Program-made: the position numbers and the translations under genes | Assembly (NCBI GenBank): GCA_023257495.1 | Contig: JALRCC010000275.1 | Span: 1-11,441, forward strand | Source: Rugosibacter sp. | GTDB lineage: Bacteria; Pseudomonadota; Gammaproteobacteria; Burkholderiales; Rhodocyclaceae | Direction: 5' to 3' | Length of the DNA: 11,441 nucleotides | Shown here: positions 1 through 6,535 of the stretch, piece after piece | Position numbering within the stretch: position 1 is the stretch's first letter | Layout: every line of letters starts with the position of its first letter | Notes under the pieces: model-generated | What the model was told of the DNA's origin: nothing | What the model saw: the letters and a program-made list of their open reading frames with translations, nothing else | Database searches by the model: none

Positions 1-922
1 ATGTCACCACTTCAAAGAAATTGGGCGGGATGGTAGCCTCGTAATAAAAGGTGCCACGGGGAATATTTTCACCGGCCCAGACAATCGGCGGCACATTACC
101 CCGAATCGTTGATGCTTCATACACGCCACACTGGAATTCATTTCTGTTCCCCGAAGGGTCGAAAAAGTAGGTTGTCGTCACCCCACCAATCCCGTGCCGG
201 CTTAAACCATAGCCCAGCGTGGCAATTTTCCTGTGCTTCAACATATCCACGCGACGAATCACATCGGCCCGGTCATTCACATAAAACGCAATGTGGTGCA
301 AACCATTCGGCGGGCCCGGCGCAAAGGCGAGATTATGGATCGTACTGCTGGTGGTTAAAAAGAAAGCGGATCGACTACCATCGGGTGCCAAGATGGTTTC
401 TGTCAGATTAAAGTCCAGTGCCTCTACCAAGAACTTAACTGTTTTATCGCAATCATTGCCAGCTAACAGGGCATGATCCAGATGCGTCACCGGCGTAACA
501 CCTTCGATCTGCGCTAGAACAATGTCCGGATTGTGCATCCCGTAGCTATAGCCCAACCTGTCGGAATGATAAAAAAGATTTAACACATGTCCTGATGGCA
601 AAGTGATCATGACCCCCTCCCCCTGTCCCATCACCTCCTCATCCGCACTACGCCATGTTACCAGGCCCCAATCGCTGGCGACGGCTTCCGCTTCTGCCAG
701 ATCAGTAATGTCATTCACCTTGAAGCCGACATGATGCAGACCCGCTCGATCTGCCGCATTCAGGATAAGACAGTGATGGTCCTGAGACTCAGGTGCTTGC
801 AAATACACCTGCCCAGAGCGTCGTCCCGTGACTCTTAAACCGACCACCTCGGTGTAATGTTTCTCGCTGGCAACCATATCCAGCGCATAAATACTCATAT
901 AGCTCAAACGCGTGACAGCCAT
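1..922 (-). CDS. catechol 2,3-dioxygenase (extradiol, XylE-like), stop codon cut by window edge
   Basis: Iron-dependent extradiol dioxygenase that opens catechol-type rings next to the hydroxyls with O2, the first step of a meta-cleavage pathway in the cytoplasm. My reverse-strand translation from the ATG at 922 gives 307 residues, and only the first base (T) of the next codon is visible. XylE of Pseudomonas putida is also 307 residues, so the stop probably lies immediately outside. There are two vicinal-oxygen-chelate halves. The C-terminal half holds the expected iron ligands: His150 (LDHALL), His210 (GLHHIAF) and Glu262 (NRNEFQCG). Second-sphere residues are His196, His243 (SRHG) and Tyr252 (TYFFDPSGN). 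A clear ribosome site (AGAGGAGA) precedes the ATG. The gene follows the TauE/SafE-type gene after a 169-bp gap carrying an FNR-type box. The exact substrate (catechol or a methylcatechol) cannot be read from sequence. The enzyme class is secure; any link to xylE, tdnC or similar operons is unknown because the downstream genes are missing. Confidence 0.92.
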   Translation of the reverse strand, partial: MAVTRLSYMSIYALDMVASEKHYTEVVGLRVTGRRSGQVYLQAPESQDHHCLILNAADRAGLHHVGFKVNDITDLAEAEAVASDWGLVTWRSADEEVMGQGEGVMITLPSGHVLNLFYHSDRLGYSYGMHNPDIVLAQIEGVTPVTHLDHALLAGNDCDKTVKFLVEALDFNLTETILAPDGSRSAFFLTTSSTIHNLAFAPGPPNGLHHIAFYVNDRADVIRRVDMLKHRKIATLGYGLSRHGIGGVTTTYFFDPSGNRNEFQCGVYEASTIRGNVPPIVWAGENIPRGTFYYEATIPPNFFEVVT

Positions 923-993
923 GGCAATCTCCTCTTTTTATAGCTTCTTAAAAAATGAGTAGTTCAGGGTATTCAGAGGCAAAGCAGATTGCG

Positions 994-1007
994 TTGACTT
1001 GCATCAA
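994..1007. promoter_or_regulatory. FNR-type box upstream of the catechol 2,3-dioxygenase gene
   Basis: The plus strand reads TTGACTTGCATCAA. In the sense direction of the dioxygenase gene this is TTGAT-GCAA-GTCAA, 9 of 10 half-site positions of the FNR consensus TTGAT-N4-ATCAA. Its centre is 78.5 bp upstream of the ATG at 922. If it acts as a class II activator site (centre at -41.5), transcription would start near 959 and the -10 element would fall at 966-971 (TACCCT, a weak match). The FNR in this window has the residues that read such a site. Function is inferred, not shown. Confidence 0.6.
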
Positions 1008-1091
1008 GACATGACCACTTTGCAGAGGAGTTCGCATACACCCTAAGCCTTGCAAAAACGATCTGCGCGCCGTCTCACCAGCGCCGACTTT

Positions 1092-1796
1092 TTACACGTG
1101 ACAAACAATGCCTTGCCACAGCTTGCCACCAAGCGTCGTGGCATTGACAAGGCCCCACACACCAAATGCCACAACCAGCAAGCCACTACCGAAACGTAAC
1201 GCACGTCCCTGAATAGCGCGGCGAAAGCGCACCAGCAAAAGTCCCGCCAGCATGAGATTGGGCAGCGTACCAAGTCCGAAGGCAAGCATGATCAACGCAC
1301 CTCGCACCGAGCTTCCGGAAAGCAGCGTCAGCGCCAGCACGCTATACACCAGCCCACAGGGTAGCCAGCCCCACAACATACCCAGCGGCAGGGCTTGCGC
1401 TACTCCGCGCACAGGTAAAAAACGCCGTGTCAATGGCTGCACGCGTCGCCACAACCATTGGCCGGCATGTTCAACAAAAGCCAGCGTTTGGGTCATTCCC
1501 GTGAGATATAGGCCGAGGCCAATCAGCATCAAGTTGGCGGCAACATAAAGTGTCATCTGCACTGGTAGCCAATGCTCAAGTAACAGCCCAAGGCTGCCCA
1601 CTGCACCCATCAACGCCCCTGCAATCATGTAGCTGCCAATACGACCGAAGTTATAGGCCAGATGGATTGACCAGGGTGTTTTTTGGCGGGGAATTTGCAC
1701 CGTCAGTGCAGAAACGATACCACCGCACATACCCGCGCAGTGCACTCCACCAAGCAGCCCCACGAGAAATACCGCAAAAAAACCAGTGTCATACAT
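1092..1796 (-). CDS. TauE/SafE-type (DsbD_2-like) membrane protein of the cbb3/hemN cluster
   Basis: Integral inner-membrane protein of 234 residues with about six hydrophobic segments. The N-terminal segment carries a GG-x-HC-AGMC-GG signature (His19, Cys20, Cys24), and a later segment carries GWLPCGLVY (Cys147). These are typical of the DsbD_2/UreH-like transmembrane family, usually auto-named sulfite exporter TauE/SafE or cytochrome biogenesis protein. Genes of this type sit beside ccoS and hemN in Pseudomonas and related bacteria, so a role in metal or thiol handling during cytochrome oxidase assembly is plausible. The transported substrate is unknown, and sulfite export is not supported by context. 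It starts 33 bp after the hemN stop, so the two are probably one transcript. The ribosome site is weak. Identity of the family is good; the function is inferred. Confidence 0.85.
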   Translation of the reverse strand: MYDTGFFAVFLVGLLGGVHCAGMCGGIVSALTVQIPRQKTPWSIHLAYNFGRIGSYMIAGALMGAVGSLGLLLEHWLPVQMTLYVAANLMLIGLGLYLTGMTQTLAFVEHAGQWLWRRVQPLTRRFLPVRGVAQALPLGMLWGWLPCGLVYSVLALTLLSGSSVRGALIMLAFGLGTLPNLMLAGLLLVRFRRAIQGRALRFGSGLLVVAFGVWGLVNATTLGGKLWQGIVCHV

Positions 1797-1829
1797 CGGA
1801 TATCTGGCGCTGCCCTGTCTTGTACGTGA

Positions 1830-3218
1830 TCAAATCACTTTCGAGTAGCGAATACGTTCTCGATCAAAACGCAAGTAGCGATCAAACACCATGGCAATGG
1901 CCCGCACCAGCAGACGACCCGCGGGATTCACAGTAATCCATTGGTCAGTCACTGTGACCAAGCCTTCTTTTTCCATCACTGCCAGATCGGCTAATTCTGT
2001 TGCGAAATAGGATTTGAAATTGATCAAGTGGGCAATCTCGAAAGATTCAATCGGCAAGGTGAATTGGCACATCAGTGCCTGAATGATACTGCGTCGCAAT
2101 AAATCATCGGGGGTTAATTGAATCCCGCGCAGCACTGGCAGCATACCGCGATCCAGACGATCATAATAATCGTTCAGGGTACGCACGTTTTGCACATAAG
2201 TGGGACCTATCTTGCCAATAGCAGAGACCCCACAGGCGATCAAGTCTGCTTCAGCATGTGTTGAATAGCCCTGAAAATTTCGATGCAAACGCCCCTGACG
2301 CTGAGCAATGGCCAGTTCATCTGCGGGTTTGGCGAAATGATCCATGCCAATGAACACATACCCGGCATCAGTCAGGCGGCGAATCGCCAGTTGCAGAATC
2401 TGCAAACGCGCATCCGCCGTGGGCAAGTCGGCCTCATTGATACTACGCTGCGGCCTGGCCAGATTCGGCACATGGGCATAGTTATAAATTGAGATACGAT
2501 CCGGGTCGAGTTTGATCACTTCATCCAGTGTGTGATTAAAACCAATCACATTCTGCTTAGGCAGACCATAGATCAGATCCACCGCGAGAGACTTAAAACC
2601 GCAATCACGCGCTGCATCCATGACGCGCCTGGTTTCTTCCAGGCTTTGGATGCGGTTAACCGCTTGCTGCACCTCCGGCGCAAAATCCTGCACGCCGATG
2701 CTCATACGGTTAAAACCAAGCTCAGCCAGCAGTGCGATAGTAGTCTCTTTGACTTTGCGTGGATCAATCTCGATCGAATACTCGCCCTCGGGTAGCAACT
2801 GGAAACGGCTACGAATCATATCCATCAGCTGGCGCATCTCATCATCTGCAAGAAAGCTTGGCGAGCCACCACCCCAGTGCATCTGGGTCGCCTCGCGCGT
2901 GCCACCGAGTGCCGCCAGCGCCAGATCCATCTCCTTGCCTAGGTAGACAAGATACTTAGCCGAGCGACCGTGATCTTTCGTAATGATTTTGTTGCAGGCG
3001 CAGTAGTAGCAGATTGTTGGACAAAACGGAATATGGACATACAGCGACAGGGGACGACTAGGAACCACCACGCCCCTTTGCCCCAACCAATGCACATAGT
3101 GATCAGCTGTAAAGGCTTCGACAAAACGGTCAGCAGTCGGGTAAGATGTGTATCTTGGACCGTTCACATCGAAGCGTTGGATCAGTCGACTGTCAAAAAC
3201 GATTTCCTGATCATTCAT
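1830..3218 (-). CDS. hemN: oxygen-independent coproporphyrinogen III oxidase (radical SAM)
   Basis: Cytoplasmic radical-SAM enzyme that decarboxylates coproporphyrinogen III to protoporphyrinogen IX without O2, so heme can be made for oxidases at low oxygen. With the start at 3218 it has 462 residues (E. coli HemN has 457). The [4Fe-4S] motif CxxxCxxC with the extra HemN cysteine is at Cys66, Cys70, Cys73 and Cys75 (FCPTICYYCAC). The SAM-binding HWGGGSPSFL and the GPRYTSYPT N-terminal signature identify true HemN rather than HemW. An earlier in-frame ATG at 3236 adds six residues. I prefer 3218 because that version aligns without gaps with E. coli HemN from the first methionine to GPRYTSYPT, and it leaves a normal leader below the FNR-type box. 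Neither ATG has a good Shine-Dalgarno. It is divergent from fnr and followed by the TauE/SafE-type gene. Confidence 0.93.
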   Translation of the reverse strand: MNDQEIVFDSRLIQRFDVNGPRYTSYPTADRFVEAFTADHYVHWLGQRGVVVPSRPLSLYVHIPFCPTICYYCACNKIITKDHGRSAKYLVYLGKEMDLALAALGGTREATQMHWGGGSPSFLADDEMRQLMDMIRSRFQLLPEGEYSIEIDPRKVKETTIALLAELGFNRMSIGVQDFAPEVQQAVNRIQSLEETRRVMDAARDCGFKSLAVDLIYGLPKQNVIGFNHTLDEVIKLDPDRISIYNYAHVPNLARPQRSINEADLPTADARLQILQLAIRRLTDAGYVFIGMDHFAKPADELAIAQRQGRLHRNFQGYSTHAEADLIACGVSAIGKIGPTYVQNVRTLNDYYDRLDRGMLPVLRGIQLTPDDLLRRSIIQALMCQFTLPIESFEIAHLINFKSYFATELADLAVMEKEGLVTVTDQWITVNPAGRLLVRAIAMVFDRYLRFDRERIRYSKVI

Positions 3219-3281
3219 GGGCTGTGAAGGATACATAAGGGTGCACGCCCTTCATGTTGCCGCAATTTTGCAGAGGCCAAG

Positions 3282-3295
3282 TTGATCAAGGTCAA
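3282..3295. promoter_or_regulatory. FNR-type box in the hemN-fnr divergent region
   Basis: The plus strand reads TTGAT-CAAG-GTCAA, 9 of 10 half-site positions of the FNR consensus. It is the only such site between the divergent hemN and fnr genes. Its centre is 51.5 bp before the fnr ATG at 3340 and 70.5 bp before the preferred hemN ATG at 3218. Class II placement toward hemN would give a start near 3247 with CAACAT as -10 (3254-3259). Toward fnr no convincing -10 lies at the matching distance, so autoregulation by repression is equally possible. Confidence 0.65.
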
Positions 3296-3339
3296 CAACA
3301 ATGAGGATTGGAGTGCTGCTTTGACAACGTGTTTTAATC

Positions 3340-4059
3340 ATGAATGAAATTAACAAATTTCAATCGGCCTGTTCGCAATGCAATTTGCAGGAACTCTGCT
3401 TACCCGTTGGGCTTTCAGAGGCTGAACTTTCCCTGGTGGATAGTCTGGTGGATGAACGAAGAAAAATTGCGCGTGGCGAGGCGATTTTTCGCTCTGGCGA
3501 CCGTTTCACGGCGATTTATGCGGTAAAACTCGGTTTTTTCAAAACCGAAGTATTGTCTGAAGATGGTCGCCATCAGGTCACCAGCTTCTATATGGCGGGC
3601 GAAGTGCTGGGCATGGACGGCATTAGCGCAGAAATTCACCATTGTGATGCAATTGCGCTTGAAGATAGCGAAGTCTGTCTGATTCCATTTCATGAACTGG
3701 AAATGATTTCAGTGCAGGTTCCCACCATGCAACGTCACTTGCATCGAGTCATGAGCCGCGAGATTGTTCGCGATCAGGGAATGATGATGATGTTAGGCGC
3801 GATGCGTGCGGAAGAACGGGTGATTGCATTTTTACTCAACCTGTCTCAACGGTATGCAGCTCGGGGCTATGCCTCCACAGATTTCAATCTGCGCATGACA
3901 CGTGAGGAAATTGGCTCTTATCTTGGCTTAAAGCTGGAAACCGTCAGCCGTGCGTTTTCCCATCTGCAGGAGGAAGGAGTGCTTCAGGTAGAGAAAAAAC
4001 ATATCCGGCTTGTAGATACTGTCAGACTTAAAAAAATGCTATCTCAGGACAGACTCTAG
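3340..4059 (+). CDS. fnr: FNR-family oxygen-sensing transcription regulator
   Basis: Cytoplasmic Crp/Fnr regulator of 239 residues. In known FNR proteins an oxygen-labile [4Fe-4S] cluster drives dimerisation and DNA binding at low oxygen. The cluster ligands of E. coli FNR (Cys20, 23, 29, 122) correspond to Cys11, Cys14, Cys20 (ACSQCNLQELC) and Cys113 (SEVCLIPF). The cyclic-nucleotide-like beta-roll spans about 25-115, the dimer helix about 125-155 and the helix-turn-helix about 185-215. The recognition helix LETVSRAF has Glu200, Ser203 and Arg204, the E-S-R set that reads TTGAT half-sites. Residues next to the cluster differ from E. coli (Gln13, Asn15), and there is an extra Cys102. An in-frame TGA at 3322-3324 rules out an upstream start; the ATG at 3340 lacks a Shine-Dalgarno. 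It lies inside the cco/hemN cluster in opposite orientation and is the likely controller of the three boxes found here. Confidence 0.95.
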   Translation: MNEINKFQSACSQCNLQELCLPVGLSEAELSLVDSLVDERRKIARGEAIFRSGDRFTAIYAVKLGFFKTEVLSEDGRHQVTSFYMAGEVLGMDGISAEIHHCDAIALEDSEVCLIPFHELEMISVQVPTMQRHLHRVMSREIVRDQGMMMMLGAMRAEERVIAFLLNLSQRYAARGYASTDFNLRMTREEIGSYLGLKLETVSRAFSHLQEEGVLQVEKKHIRLVDTVRLKKMLSQDRL

Positions 4060-4075
4060 CCGCTAATGTAAAAGA

Positions 4076-4127
4076 CACCAATCTACTCAAAAATCATGTG
4101 CAAAGGTCGGTAGGCAGGTAGTTGGTG
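4076..4127 (-). terminator. possible terminator hairpin between the convergent fnr and cco transcripts
   Basis: CACCAA (4076-4081) plus CTAC (4083-4086) pair with GTAG (4118-4121) plus TTGGTG (4122-4127), a 10-bp stem with one bulged base and a 31-base loop. On the minus strand the stem is followed by TCTTTT, which suits ending the cco transcript after the 81-residue gene. The loop is long for an intrinsic terminator, so this is tentative. Confidence 0.35.
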
Positions 4128-4147
4128 TTCTGCAGTTTCTTGTGAAA

Positions 4148-4393
4148 TTATGCCCCCCGATCAGCATCATCAGGTTTTTTTGCGGTACGAAGAAGATAGC
4201 AAGTCACCGCACTGGAAGCGGCACAAATCGCCCAAAAGCAAAAAAAACCAATGGAATAAGTGGCAAGACTGGAAAAGTGAACGGGTTCGCCAAGCAAATA
4301 GAGCTCACGTGGATCGATCAATGTAAAAAAAACCCCCTCAGCAATACCGGCAACCAAAAAAGATGGCCATAGGACGGATAGGATATTTTGCAT
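4148..4393 (-). CDS. 81-residue membrane protein at the end of the cco gene run
   Basis: Small protein with two predicted membrane segments (about 4-26 and 42-67), joined by a loop with the sequence IDPRELYLLGEPVHF and ending in a charged tail (RTAKKPDDADRGA). I do not recognise a named family. My recollection is that similar short proteins follow fixH in betaproteobacterial cbb3 clusters, usually annotated hypothetical. The start at 4393 is chosen over an in-frame ATG at 4417 because an excellent ribosome site (AGGGGAG) lies just before 4393. It begins 85 bp after the fixH stop and has the same strand, so it is probably the last gene of the ccoNOQP-ccoG-fixH transcript, facing convergent fnr. 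A role as an accessory of oxidase assembly is an inference from position only. Confidence 0.75.
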   Translation of the reverse strand: MQNILSVLWPSFLVAGIAEGVFFTLIDPRELYLLGEPVHFSSLATYSIGFFCFWAICAASSAVTCYLLRTAKKPDDADRGA

Positions 4394-4411
4394 TGCATCT
4401 CCCCTGTATGG

Positions 4412-4431
4412 AATCAAGCATTGTTTTGATT
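4412..4431. repeat. short inverted repeat just upstream of the 81-residue gene
   Basis: AATCAA (4412-4417) and TTGATT (4426-4431) are perfect 6-bp arms around eight bases, immediately before the ribosome site of the 81-residue gene. The half-sites point outward, the reverse of an FNR box, so it is not one. It could fold in the mRNA between fixH and the small gene; function is unknown. Confidence 0.3.
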
Positions 4432-4478
4432 ATGCTCACATGACAAGCTTACCATCGTCGCCAAGACTACCCGTTTGA

Positions 4479-5003
4479 TTAATTGGTTTTTTCAGAAGAA
4501 CCAATGATTGTTTCACCATTGGCTGGCAAGACGATATTACCTAACAAACGCCAGGTTTTCTTGTCATCCTCAAGTAAAACGAGCCAGTGACCGGCAACCG
4601 GCAAATGAATCGCATCACTTCGATAACCATCGCCAGTTCGCCGCAACTGAAATGTCTGATCCAGCCCTGCTCGCGTAGGATGGGAAATGCTGACCAGCAG
4701 TAGAGATGGCAACACAAAGCCAGGGGCAGTTGCCTGCAGGCGAATAAAAAGCCCACGGTCTGCGAGACGGACACCTGCCGTCAATCCGGATTTTCTCGCT
4801 TGCTCGCTACTAATCAACGTTTGATTGATTGCCAATCCTTTTTTGTAATAATCCGCCGTTACCAAGCCATCATCCGTTTTAACCGCAATCCACGCGGTGG
4901 CCAGTGCCGCAACCACTACGACGAAAGGACCAACCATCAGTATCCAAGGCCACGGTTCCCGATACCATGGCCGACTATGTGAAACACTCTGTAGTCTGGT
5001 CAT
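4479..5003 (-). CDS. fixH: FixH/CcoH family cbb3 oxidase assembly protein
   Basis: Membrane-anchored assembly factor of cbb3 oxidase, 174 residues. One transmembrane helix (about 18-41) is followed by the family signature DDGLVTADYYKKGLAIN (about 44-60) and a periplasmic beta-rich domain. In Rhodobacter, CcoH binds the oxidase and stabilises its assembly. In many bacteria the protein is encoded next to ccoG and works with copper delivery. The start ATG overlaps the ccoG stop (ATGA, 5000-5003) and no strong ribosome site is visible, so translation is probably coupled to ccoG. Length and signature are normal for the family, and nothing appears truncated. Confidence 0.9.
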   Translation of the reverse strand: MTRLQSVSHSRPWYREPWPWILMVGPFVVVVAALATAWIAVKTDDGLVTADYYKKGLAINQTLISSEQARKSGLTAGVRLADRGLFIRLQATAPGFVLPSLLLVSISHPTRAGLDQTFQLRRTGDGYRSDAIHLPVAGHWLVLLEDDKKTWRLLGNIVLPANGETIIGSSEKTN

Positions 5004-6415
5004 AGCTGAAGAAAAGTCGCTTTTTCTCGCACGGCAGTATTTTCATCTGCCATCGCTTTCACATCGAAGTAAATCACGTTGGAACCCTTCTTCCCACTTT
5101 CAGGCGGCACGCGCACTTGAACCGTAAAAGTCTGATCACCCGCAGGTGGTACTTCAATGATGCGATCACCGACCATGTCAATCTCTGGCAGACCACTCAC
5201 TGTAATTGCGTAGCGGTGCGCAGCCTCGGATACATTCATTACATGCAGCCGGTAAACATTCTCGATCATGCCACCTTCCACTTCACGTGCCAGCACGGCG
5301 CGATCACGAATGACATCCACACGTAGTGTCGGCTTAGTGACAATTCCCCAGATAAAAGCAGCAATAATCGTCCATAAAATCGCTGCATAAACCAGCACGC
5401 GTGGCCGAATGACGTGGCGAATAATCTCTTCCCAGCCCCATTTGGCCGCAATCGCATGCTCGGTCGAGTAGCGAATCAGCCCCTTTGGGGTACCCATTTT
5501 CTCCATGACCTGATCGCACGCATCAATGCAGGCAGCACAACCTATACACTCATATTGCAGCCCTTTACGGATATCAATGCCTGTCGGGCACACCTGGACG
5601 CAAATGCTGCAATCAACGCAATCCCCTTTACCTTGTGTTTTGTATGCTTCGCCTTTTTTATGGGGTCCTCTTGGCTCTCCTCGCGCAGCATCATAGGTAA
5701 TGGTCAAGGTATCCGGGTCAAACATGACTCCTTGAAATCGTGCGTACGGGCACATGTATTTGCATACCTGCTCCCGCAAGTGCCCGGCAAATACATAGGT
5801 GAAAGATCCATAAAAAATAATCCAGAAAGTCTCCCAGGGTCCCAGTGAATAGTTAAACACCGACCCCCACAACGCCTTTATAGGCGTGAAATAACCGACA
5901 AAAGTAAACCCCGTCCATAGAGCCAAGAGACCCCAAGCACCATATTTGGAAGCACGCAAAAAGAGTTTCTTCATGGAGATTGCATTGGCATCCAGTTTGA
6001 TACGCGCCGCACGATCGCCTTCTATCTTGCGCTCAATCCAAAGAAATATTTCGGTATACACCGTCTGTGGACAGGCATAGCCACACCACAAGCGCCCCCC
6101 AACAGCAGTAAACAAAAAGAGGGAATACGCAGAGATAATAAGCAGAACAGCCAGGTAGATGACATCCTGTGGCCAGAAAACCAGTCCAAAAATATAGAAT
6201 TTTCGAGCTGTCAGATCAAACAGAACCGCTTGCCTACCATTCCACGGGAGCCAACACAAACCGTAGAACAGCACTTGTGTCAGCCATACCATCAGCCAAC
6301 GCGACGTGGCATAAACTCCCGTAACCGAGCGCGGATAGACTTTTTCATGTACCTGATACAGGCTTTGCTCAACAAAGACTACTGGTTTGGACGTAGCTGC
6401 CAATGGTGTAGCCAT
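5000..6415 (-). CDS. ccoG: CcoG/FixG cupric reductase-type ferredoxin membrane protein
   Basis: Inner-membrane iron-sulfur protein of 471 residues. CcoG of Rhodobacter has been shown to reduce Cu(II) to Cu(I) for cbb3 assembly. Visible parts in order: a cytoplasmic N-terminus; membrane helices with CGYACPQ (Cys111, Cys115) and CKYMCPYARF (Cys218, Cys222), the CxxxCP pairs of the family; two [4Fe-4S] ferredoxin motifs (Cys266, 269, 272, 276 and Cys290, 293, 296, 300); another helix near 340-358; and a periplasmic immunoglobulin-like FixG domain at the C-terminus. I chose the ATG at 6415 (MATPLAATSK). A longer reading would need a TTG at 6484 and adds residues unlike the family. It lies 120 bp after ccoP, with no clear promoter or terminator between them, and overlaps fixH by four bases. 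Confidence 0.95.
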   Translation of the reverse strand: MATPLAATSKPVVFVEQSLYQVHEKVYPRSVTGVYATSRWLMVWLTQVLFYGLCWLPWNGRQAVLFDLTARKFYIFGLVFWPQDVIYLAVLLIISAYSLFLFTAVGGRLWCGYACPQTVYTEIFLWIERKIEGDRAARIKLDANAISMKKLFLRASKYGAWGLLALWTGFTFVGYFTPIKALWGSVFNYSLGPWETFWIIFYGSFTYVFAGHLREQVCKYMCPYARFQGVMFDPDTLTITYDAARGEPRGPHKKGEAYKTQGKGDCVDCSICVQVCPTGIDIRKGLQYECIGCAACIDACDQVMEKMGTPKGLIRYSTEHAIAAKWGWEEIIRHVIRPRVLVYAAILWTIIAAFIWGIVTKPTLRVDVIRDRAVLAREVEGGMIENVYRLHVMNVSEAAHRYAITVSGLPEIDMVGDRIIEVPPAGDQTFTVQVRVPPESGKKGSNVIYFDVKAMADENTAVREKATFLQL

Positions 6416-6535
6416 GGTTAATATTTTCAGGAAACCAACATTAAGATTAAGAAACTGTGTGCATTCACTGTTTGCATTCAGCAAAAAATCGAAAAATAAA
6501 CATTACTCAATGAGCCGAACCCAAGGAACAGACTG

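Noticed and set aside
109..476. Plus-strand open frames of 100 and 61 codons
   Set aside because: They lie antisense to the catechol 2,3-dioxygenase gene, which has all its active-site residues; the plus-strand products look random.
1050..1075. Possible sigma-54 promoter before the dioxygenase
   Set aside because: A GG (1070-1071) and a GC (1052-1053) are present on the minus strand, but 16 bases apart instead of 10.
1050..1091. Possible intrinsic terminator after the TauE/SafE-type gene
   Set aside because: There is a run of five T on the minus strand, but the preceding stem is only four base pairs and is not adjacent to it.
1043..1285. Minus-strand open frame of 80 codons
   Set aside because: It overlaps the end of the TauE/SafE-type gene in another frame and has no family features.
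3219..3236. Longer HemN start (ATG at 3236)
   Set aside because: It adds six residues before the gap-free alignment with E. coli HemN begins and would leave a very short leader below the FNR-type box. It is not fully excluded.
4412..4431. Candidate fourth FNR-type box
   Set aside because: The arms are AATCAA then TTGATT with eight bases between, so half-site order and spacing are both wrong for FNR.
6416..6484. Longer CcoG start (TTG at 6484)
   Set aside because: The extra 23 residues have no family match and no good ribosome site; the ATG at 6415 begins a normal CcoG N-terminus.
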